Source of the DNA: an uncultured Ruminiclostridium sp.
Lineage (GTDB): Bacteria > Bacillota > Clostridia > Oscillospirales > Ruminococcaceae
Length of the DNA stretch: 10,467 bases
Assembly: GCA_910585505.1 (NCBI GenBank)
Contig: CAJUFF010000039.1
Span: forward strand, 1 to 10,467
Direction: 5' to 3'
A model generated the notes under the pieces. It worked only from the letters and a program-made list of their open reading frames with translations, had not been told where the DNA came from and searched no databases. Of this stretch, positions 6,602 through 10,467 are shown piece by piece. A program made the translations under genes and the position numbers. How positions within the stretch are numbered: position 1 is the first letter of the stretch; each line of letters opens with the position of its first letter.

Positions 6602-6765
6602 TAGGGCTTGTTTGAAAATAGAGGGAATGGCGTATTTTTGACCCAAAATGGTTAGCTTCAAGGAAAAAACGCAGTCAAACTGTCGTTTGACAATGCTTTT
6701 TTGACGTAGAAGATGACCGTTTGGGGGCGAAAAGACGGCGTTTCCGATTTTTCAAACAAGCCCTA
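6602..6765. mobile_element. MITE-like foldback element 1, TA-flanked
   Basis: TAGGGCTTGTTTGAAAA (6602-6618) is exactly reverse-complementary to 6749-6765. Similarity continues inward with mismatches to a central hairpin, so the whole 164 bp is one imperfect palindrome. The outer TA on each side fits a duplicated TA target, as used by the IS630/Tc1-mariner group. It has no coding capacity. It sits directly downstream of the ferredoxin gene. The element call is an inference from structure; a genome-wide copy count would settle it. Confidence 0.65.
6671..6702 (+). terminator. Hairpin plus T-run at the centre of foldback element 1
   Basis: GTCAAAC (6674-6680) pairs with GTTTGAC (6685-6691) around a 4-base loop, extended by GCA/TGC across a 2-base bulge, then TTTTTT (6697-6702). 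Six A's (6664-6669) lie on the other side, so it would also terminate leftward transcripts. It is the first good terminator after the ferredoxin gene (about 115 bases after its stop). Confidence 0.65.
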
Positions 6766-6799
6766 ATCTTTAATCAAGTACGCGATTCGATTAAAGATT
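6765..6799. repeat. Short inverted repeat between the two foldback elements
   Basis: AATCTTTAATC (6765-6775) pairs perfectly with GATTAAAGATT (6789-6799) around a 13-base loop. It begins at the last base of element 1. It may be a pre-existing weak terminator into which the element inserted, or an element end. The rest of the gap to 6841 shows nothing. Confidence 0.4.
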
Positions 6800-6841
6800 G
6801 TTGTAGGATTACGAAGGAAACAGAAGTTATGCGGAGAATAT

Positions 6842-7009
6842 TTAAGGCAACACCGCACAAAGACCGCGCTGCGCATACGCTTACTTCTTTTCTGTCATTT
6901 TTGCCTAAAACTCCTTCAAATACGCCGGTATTCCTGCGTCGTTTTAGGCAATCTGACGAAAAAGATGACTGTGCGTCTGCACGACAATCTTTGTGCGGTG
7001 TTGCCTTAA
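6842..7009. mobile_element. MITE-like foldback element 2, TA-flanked, abutting the regulator gene
   Basis: TTAAGGCAACACCGCACAAA starts the left terminal repeat (22 bp, 6842-6863), exactly inverted at 6988-7009. A second inner repeat, TTGCCTAAAAC (6901-6911), is inverted at 6941-6951, and the sequence between the repeats is also roughly palindromic, so the whole 168 bp folds back. TA sits symmetrically at both ends. The terminal sequence differs from element 1, so they are two families. The right end provides the stop codon of the leftward regulator gene (7006-7008). Confidence 0.7.
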
Positions 7010-7341
7010 TCTTGTCTATGTTCCTCCCCCCAACTGCACAGCATATCCAGTATCGGAATTAAAGATTTACCGCGCTCGGTAAGACTATATTCAACCTTTG
7101 GCGGGACTTGCGGGTATTCCTTGCGATGAACAAGACGGTCGGCTTCCAGCTCCTTCAGGGTAGCGCTGAGCGTTTTATAAGATATTCCGCCGATATACCT
7201 CTTCATTTCATTGAAACGAACCACACCGTACCCCATCAATGTGTACAATATAAACATTTTGTATTTACCTTGAATCAGCGACATTGTATAGTTGAATCCC
7301 GTATCCTCAAGCTTTGCGCCGCGAATACATTCAATACTCAT
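7006..7341 (-). CDS. HxlR-family winged-helix transcriptional regulator
   Basis: A cytosolic DNA-binding dimer of the HxlR/DUF24 family (relatives: YodB, CatR, HypR of Bacillus, which sense quinones and electrophiles through an N-terminal cysteine). The 111-aa product has MSIEC with a conserved-position cysteine at residue 5, the family segment YTMSLIQGKYKMFILYTL, the recognition region RFNEMKRYIGGISYKTLSATLKELE and the wing VEYSLTERGKSLIPILDML. I prefer the ATG at 7341 because AAAGGAG lies 9 bases upstream; a GTG at 7347 is also in frame but only 3 bases from that site. The last base of the final Asp codon and the TAA stop fall in the terminal repeat of foldback element 2. It is divergent from two flavoprotein genes, the usual target arrangement for this family. 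Inducer unknown. Confidence 0.9.
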   Translation of the reverse strand: MSIECIRGAKLEDTGFNYTMSLIQGKYKMFILYTLMGYGVVRFNEMKRYIGGISYKTLSATLKELEADRLVHRKEYPQVPPKVEYSLTERGKSLIPILDMLCSWGEEHRQD

Positions 7342-7361
7342 TTTCACACTCTCCTTTAGGT

Positions 7362-7442
7362 AAGTATATCACTTTAGTGTGCGTACTTGTAATTGATTTG
7401 TATATATGTTACAATTATAGCATAGTATAGGCGAATAGTCAA
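7362..7442. promoter_or_regulatory. Overlapping divergent promoters with candidate HxlR operators
   Basis: Leftward, TTGACT (7442-7437), 17 bp and TATAAT (7419-7414) would drive the regulator. Rightward, TTGTAA (7387-7392), 17 bp and TACAAT (7410-7415) would drive the flavoproteins. The two -10 boxes overlap. A dyad AAGTA-N17-TACTT (7362-7388) covers the edge of the rightward -35 and the regulator's leader. A second dyad TTGTA-N7-TACAA (7398-7414) lies between the rightward boxes. Either could be the regulator's site, giving autoregulation and repression of the operon. The promoters are seen in sequence; the operator assignment is inference. Confidence 0.55.
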
Positions 7443-7469
7443 TCCCCATAGCACTTAAGGAGGTATTTT

Positions 7470-8015
7470 ATGGGTAAGAAAATCGTTGTAATCACGGGAA
7501 GTCCGCGCAAAGGCGGCAACAGCTTTGCAATGACAGATTCGTTCGTCAAAGCGGCGGAAGCAAAGGGACATATCATTACGCGTTTTGACGCCGCAATGAT
7601 GAAAATAGGCGGCTGCCGTGCATGTGAAACCTGCTATTCCACGGGTAAGGCGTGCTCTTTTGACGATGATTTTAATATCATTGCTCCGGCGATACTTGAC
7701 GCAGACGCAGTTGTATTCACCATGCCGGTTTACTGGTACTCAATTCCCGCGCAGATAAAGGGCGTTATTGACAGACTGTTCTCGCTTGTTGTCGGAGGAA
7801 AGGAGATATCCGGAAAAGAGTGTGCATTGATAACTTGTTGCGAGGAGGACGATAAGTCCGTCATGGACGGTGTTCGTATACCGATAGAACGTTCCGCGGC
7901 ACTGATGAAATGGAATATGGTCGGCAAGGTTCTGATACCCGGCGTTCTGAACAAAGGCGATATTGACAAGACCGACGGCTGCAGATTGGCGGCGGAATTG
8001 GCTGAAAAGGTTTGA
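7470..8015 (+). CDS. Flavodoxin-fold NAD(P)H/FMN oxidoreductase with Isf-like cysteine motif
   Basis: A 181-aa cytosolic flavoprotein of the NADPH-dependent FMN reductase/iron-sulfur flavoprotein superfamily. The FMN phosphate loop is GSPRKGGNS (residues 10-18). MPVYWYSIPAQIKGVIDR (85-102) is the second flavin-contact block. Cysteines 49, 52, 55 and 62 form CX2CX2CX6C, close to the compact 4Fe-4S motif of archaeal Isf proteins (CX2CX2CX5C in Methanosarcina), so a cluster is possible. Isf-type proteins transfer electrons from ferredoxin or reduce O2, peroxide or quinones; the activity here is inferred. A perfect AAGGAGG precedes the ATG. It is first of a two-gene operon divergent from the HxlR regulator; the next gene's ribosome binding site overlaps its stop region. 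Confidence 0.88.
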   Translation: MGKKIVVITGSPRKGGNSFAMTDSFVKAAEAKGHIITRFDAAMMKIGGCRACETCYSTGKACSFDDDFNIIAPAILDADAVVFTMPVYWYSIPAQIKGVIDRLFSLVVGGKEISGKECALITCCEEDDKSVMDGVRIPIERSAALMKWNMVGKVLIPGVLNKGDIDKTDGCRLAAELAEKV

Positions 8016-8028
8016 GGAGTGACCGGTT

Positions 8029-8577
8029 ATGGGTAAGAAAATAGTTATACTTAACGGCAGTCCCCGCAAGACCGGAAATACTGCAGCTTTAACCGCCGCG
8101 TTCACAAAAGGTGCAAAGGGAGCCGGAAACACTGTTACGGAGTTTTTTCTCGGCGAGATGAAAATAAACGGCTGCAAGGGCTGCTTCGGAGGTGGGAAAA
8201 ATCCCGAAAGCCCGTGCGTTCAAAAGGACGATATGGACAGAATCTATCCGATATATAAGACTGCCGATATTGTCGTTCTTGCCTCACCGCTTTATTATTG
8301 GACCGTCAGCGGTCAGCTGAAAACCGCTTTTGACCGTCTGTTTGCCGTGGCGGAGTGCGATCCCGATTACCGCAATCCCGTAAAGGAAAGTATTCTTATT
8401 ATGGCTGCCGAAGGACACGGCTTTGAAGAAAGCGAATACTGGTACGACCGTCTTGAGAAGCATCTTGGGTGGAAAAGTCTTGGCAAAATACTTTGCGGCG
8501 GGGTTATGGCAATCGGAGATATAAAGGAAAAAAAGGAACTAACAGACGCTTATGATTTGGGTAAGTCAATTAACTGA
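8029..8577 (+). CDS. Flavodoxin-fold NAD(P)H/FMN oxidoreductase, second of pair
   Basis: A 182-aa paralogue of the preceding gene: same opening MGKKIVILNGSPRK, FMN loop GSPRKTGNT (10-18), and SPLYYWTVSGQLKTAFDR (86-103) as the flavin-contact block. The cysteine cluster is different: C49, C52 and C63 remain, but the position of the third ligand (residue 55) is glycine in GCKGCFGGGKNPESPC. A standard 4Fe-4S cluster is therefore less likely, and the two enzymes may differ in cofactor content. GAGGAG upstream overlaps the end of the first gene (13-base gap), so the genes are co-translated. The likely role is two-electron reduction of quinones, nitro or azo compounds under control of the HxlR protein; substrate unknown. 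No terminator is visible before the transposase relic that begins just downstream. Confidence 0.87.
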   Translation: MGKKIVILNGSPRKTGNTAALTAAFTKGAKGAGNTVTEFFLGEMKINGCKGCFGGGKNPESPCVQKDDMDRIYPIYKTADIVVLASPLYYWTVSGQLKTAFDRLFAVAECDPDYRNPVKESILIMAAEGHGFEESEYWYDRLEKHLGWKSLGKILCGGVMAIGDIKEKKELTDAYDLGKSIN

Positions 8578-8600
8578 ATAATACTAGTACTCCAAAAAGT

Positions 8601-8629
8601 TTGCCAAATCAAAAATAATATGGTATAAT
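8601..8629 (+). promoter_or_regulatory. Promoter of the IS630-type relic
   Basis: TTGCCA (8601-8606), 17 bp, then TATAAT (8624-8629) with an extended TG, followed by GAGGTGAT and an ATG at 8648. This is the left end of the insertion element. The terminal repeat probably starts near 8583 (TACTAGTACTCC), but no matching right end exists to define it. The promoter may still fire into the pseudogene and beyond. Confidence 0.6.
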
Positions 8630-8647
8630 ATTTACGAGGTGATGTAG

Positions 8648-9190
8648 ATGAGACCACGTAAATATCATGTAAAATTAAGGGAAGAAGAACGAAAAATTCT
8701 TGAGGAAATAATAAAGGAAAAAACTCAGCAAGTAAAATCAAACATGCCCAAATACTGCTGAAATTGGACGAATCAAACGGTAAAAAGGCATGAACCGGTT
8801 CAGAAATAAAAGAAGCATATGGAGTTGCGGAGAGAACAATAAGTTTACTTGCAAAACGTTTTGTGGAAAATGGTTTGGAAAGTGCTTTGGAGCGTCAAAA
8901 GCAGCTTAACCGTCATCATAAAGTGACAGGAGAAGTTGAAGCACAAATGATAGCTATTGCGTGTTCAGAAGCACCTGAGGGAAGCAGTAAATGGACACTG
9001 CAAATGATTGCCGATAAGCTTGTGGAATTAAAAGTAATTGACTCCATTTCAGCTACAGCGGTTGGCACTACTTTAAAAAAAGCGAACTTAAGCCTTGGCT
9101 TGTCAAAGAGTGGTGTATCCCAAAACCCAGAGCAGAATTCGTAGCAGCTATAGAGGATATATTGGACGTTTACCAACGTCCGTATAATCC
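8648..9190 (+). pseudogene. IS630-family transposase N-terminal relic, fragment A
   Basis: Reading across frames reconstructs an IS630-type helix-turn-helix region: MRPRKYHVKLREEERKILEE, then (after a frame change near 8740) HAQILLKLDESNGKKA, an in-frame TGA where Trp is expected, TGSEIKEAYGVAERTISLLA, LESALERQKQLNRHHKV and KWTLQMIADKLVELKV. After an A7 tract (9075-9081 region) the coding frame moves by -1 to ELKPWLVKEWCIPKPRAEF and ends at DVYQRPYNPL. The DDE catalytic domain that should follow is missing. It is inactive through a nonsense codon, a frameshift and truncation. The -1 change at the A-run may be native programmed frameshifting, not decay. It is next to fragment B, which comes from a different copy. 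Confidence 0.85.
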
Positions 9191-9383
9191 ATTGTAGGTT
9201 GCTTGCTGAAAATACGGTTGAACTGGGTTATATAGAATCCGTTTCTCATTCTACCGTTTCATCCGTACTTAAAAAAATGAATGTAAGCCTAATTTGAAAA
9301 AGTGTTGGTGCATTCCTCCGGAGCAAAATGCTGAGTTTGTGGCTATAATGGAAGATGTTCTTGCCGTATACAGCCGTCCGTAT
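9191..9383 (+). pseudogene. IS630-family transposase relic, fragment B, from a second element
   Basis: This piece encodes LLAENTVELGYIESVSHSTV, SSVLKK, then after an A7 tract and a -1 shift NECKPNLKKCWCIPPEQNAE and DVLAVYSRPYR. It covers the same part of the transposase as WTLQMIADK...RPYN of fragment A, but with clearly different residues, so it is a paralogue and not a simple tandem duplication. One extra T near 9195 breaks the frame at its start. It ends at the same CGTCCGTATA motif as fragment A and runs straight into a truncated DUF551 gene. No catalytic DDE region is present. Confidence 0.8.
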
Positions 9384-9512
9384 AGGGAACCACCATAAAT
9401 TGTTTTTGAAAATCAGCTGAGTCTCGTTTCTGACTCCGTTCTCATCATCAATTTTTGTTTGAACGAGTTGACCGTCAGGCGGCAACTTATCTTTAATACT
9501 TATCCAGTTCAC
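9384..9512 (-). pseudogene. DUF551 gene truncated by the transposase relic
   Basis: On the minus strand a GTG at 9512, 6 bases after GGAGG, opens VNWISIKDKLPPDGQLVQTK and continues to QLIFKNNLWWFP, the beginning of a DUF551-type protein (function unknown, common in phage and mobile DNA). After residue 43 the frame enters antisense of transposase fragment B, so the C-terminal half is gone. A longer minus-strand frame starting at 9584 covers the same bases, but its extra N-terminus runs through a terminator hairpin and is not credible. It is a remnant, unlikely to be functional. Confidence 0.7.
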
Positions 9513-9534
9513 TTTGATTTCCTCCCTGATATAC

Positions 9535-9576
9535 AAAAAAATGCAGAAAGCCCGTATTTCTACGGGTTCTCTGCAT
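9535..9576 (-). terminator. Strong leftward Rho-independent terminator without a visible gene
   Basis: ATGCAGAAAGCCCGTA (9541-9556) pairs with 9561-9576 around a TTTC loop (16 positions, one G-U pair and one mismatch). On the minus strand it is followed by seven T's (complement of 9535-9541). It would stop transcripts coming leftward, yet everything to its right reads rightward. The gene it once served was probably lost, or it shields the DUF551 remnant from antisense read-through. Confidence 0.75.
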
Positions 9577-9612
9577 ATAGGCAAATTAGGCTATTCATCA
9601 AGGAGGACTTCT

Positions 9613-9684
9613 ATGAACAAAGTAATAAAAAGATTAACGGCTGCCGCATCGCGGGAGGGACTTTTACATGAAACATATCATTAA
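9613..9684 (+). CDS. Possible 23-aa leader ORF overlapping the lipoprotein start
   Basis: A strong AAGGAGG (9600-9606) precedes an ATG at 9613. The frame reads MNKVIKRLTAAASREGLLHE and stops at 9682-9684, 17 bases inside the next gene in another frame. The overlap suits translational coupling. Alternatively it is the scar of a deletion that joined the start of one gene to another: the first half looks like the basic start of a signal peptide that is never completed. No function is claimed. Confidence 0.35.
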   Translation: MNKVIKRLTAAASREGLLHETYH

Positions 9685-10411
9685 AGGCTTAGCAGTTGTG
9701 TCAATGGTTATGTTATTGCTGTTTATGCTGACAGGATGCGGAATGATTGATAATTTGCAAAATGCGGAGTATCATGGCGGCCCATTTGAAAATAATCTGG
9801 AGTCTGCGCGGACATATTTACTGACACAGCTACAAGAGAAATACGGGATAAAGTTTTCTGTTGTGGGGAAAGAAAAGTTACACAATTATGGGCCGTTTCA
9901 TGGAGCTACCTATTCTTGTGAAGTTGCACCAGCAGACACCCCGGAGCAAGTTGCCACGGCACTTGTTTCTCAAACAGATTATCAAGAGGTTAGGGACGAT
10001 TATGCGGTTTACTATTTCAAAGAGGATGCTGAGGCCCCTGTTTTAGCATTATGCGAAACAAAAGATTATGTCATTGACCAGCGCGTTTCTTTGGAGATGC
10101 CGGGAACAGAAAAAACGTGGACAGCCGAGGATGGGCTGGAACGGTTCCTCTCGGAAAGTGGCGCGTATGTAAAATTGGTTTTAAGATTTACAGATGATTT
10201 GGATACAGAAACGTATGCGGAATACCTCTACAATTTTCTGAACAGCATAGACCAGTTAGAATGTAATTTGCTCTTGCAGGCAAAGGCAAATAAAATTTAT
10301 ATCTTCCACGAAGAACTTGATATTTTAGGCGACTTTGATGCCAGCGTTTATACTGTGGAAGATTTGGAACAAGAAATTGAAACATTTTTAAGTATGGGCG
10401 TACCCCAATAA
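9668..10411 (+). CDS. Predicted lipoprotein of unknown function, 247 aa
   Basis: The N-terminus is a clear lipoprotein signal: MKHIIKG, a hydrophobic run (residues 8-22), lipobox LTGC with cysteine 24. The mature part is acidic and without further membrane segments. It contains ARTYLLTQLQEKYGIKFSVV, a pattern seen in small clostridial lipoproteins that start with a helix predicted to be amphipathic, and ends in an acidic helix YTVEDLEQEIETFLSMGVPQ. I do not recognise a family. It should be anchored to the outer face of the membrane. GGGAGGG lies 8 bases before the ATG, so it can be translated on its own; a 23-codon ORF overlaps its start. It lies next to mobile-element debris, and its AT-richer codons differ somewhat from the operon genes at 4031-6209, so acquisition is possible. 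Confidence 0.75.
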   Translation: MKHIIKGLAVVSMVMLLLFMLTGCGMIDNLQNAEYHGGPFENNLESARTYLLTQLQEKYGIKFSVVGKEKLHNYGPFHGATYSCEVAPADTPEQVATALVSQTDYQEVRDDYAVYYFKEDAEAPVLALCETKDYVIDQRVSLEMPGTEKTWTAEDGLERFLSESGAYVKLVLRFTDDLDTETYAEYLYNFLNSIDQLECNLLLQAKANKIYIFHEELDILGDFDASVYTVEDLEQEIETFLSMGVPQ

Positions 10412-10467
10412 ATTTGCGGGAGCAGAACACGACTTCCCCACCCGTGGCGAGTGAGCCAAAAGCGCAG

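Noticed and set aside
6721..7062. 113-codon plus-strand frame spanning both foldback elements
   Set aside because: It runs through inverted repeats and into the antisense of the HxlR gene, with no ribosome binding site.
8863..9144. 93-codon frame as a stand-alone gene
   Set aside because: It is the middle of the IS630 transposase relic; the flanking transposase sequence continues in other frames on both sides.
10412..10467. Possible terminator or gene start at the right edge
   Set aside because: The 56 bases after the lipoprotein stop show no clear hairpin, ribosome binding site or start codon with open frame.

Overview
The window looks like chromosome from an anaerobic low-to-mid-GC Firmicute, most likely a clostridial (Oscillospiraceae-like) gut organism. 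Support comes from the darA-holB-ricT gene order, a 56-aa clostridial 2[4Fe-4S] ferredoxin, strong AAGGAGG ribosome binding sites and consensus sigma-A promoters. The taxonomic placement is inference.

Layout. (1) 1-3447, minus strand: two tandem paralogous ABC-transporter sugar-type solute-binding lipoproteins, 492 aa each, without permeases in the window. Each has its own upstream control region, and the two share an operator-like motif. A third strong leftward promoter with an 18-bp perfect palindrome over its start site sits at the left edge, so more of this locus probably continues to the left. (2) 3448-3912: AT-rich gap holding a striking 221-bp foldback element (3576-3796). It has a long outer stem and two long internal hairpins, i.e. 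a three-way junction. (3) 3913-6209, plus strand: a possible 48-aa leader ORF, then the housekeeping operon darA (c-di-AMP-binding PII-like protein), holB (DNA polymerase III delta') and ricT (PSP1-family Fe-S protein). (4) 6272-6558: ferredoxin gene with its own near-consensus promoter, too short for a long-ORF scan. (5) 6559-7009: two back-to-back MITE-like foldback elements, each flanked by TA. The first carries a bidirectional terminator. The terminal repeat of the second supplies the stop codon of the next gene. (6) 7006-8577: an HxlR-family redox/ligand-sensing regulator divergent from two adjacent flavodoxin-fold NAD(P)H/FMN oxidoreductases. The first of these has an Isf-like four-cysteine motif. 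(7) 8580-9576: a graveyard. It holds two N-terminal fragments of different IS630-family transposases joined end to end, both without the DDE catalytic domain. They truncate a minus-strand DUF551 gene, and an orphan leftward terminator lies beyond it. (8) 9613-10411: an unrecognised lipoprotein of 247 aa, with a short overlapping upstream ORF that may couple its translation. The last 56 bases (10412-10467) show nothing I can call.

How the parts work together: the left region is nutrient uptake, the middle is conserved information processing and second-messenger sensing, and the HxlR/flavoprotein trio looks like a self-contained redox or electrophile response cassette. The right side is mobile-element debris. 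I see no defence system, CRISPR array, tRNA or rRNA. The most unusual object is the three-way-junction foldback at 3576-3796.
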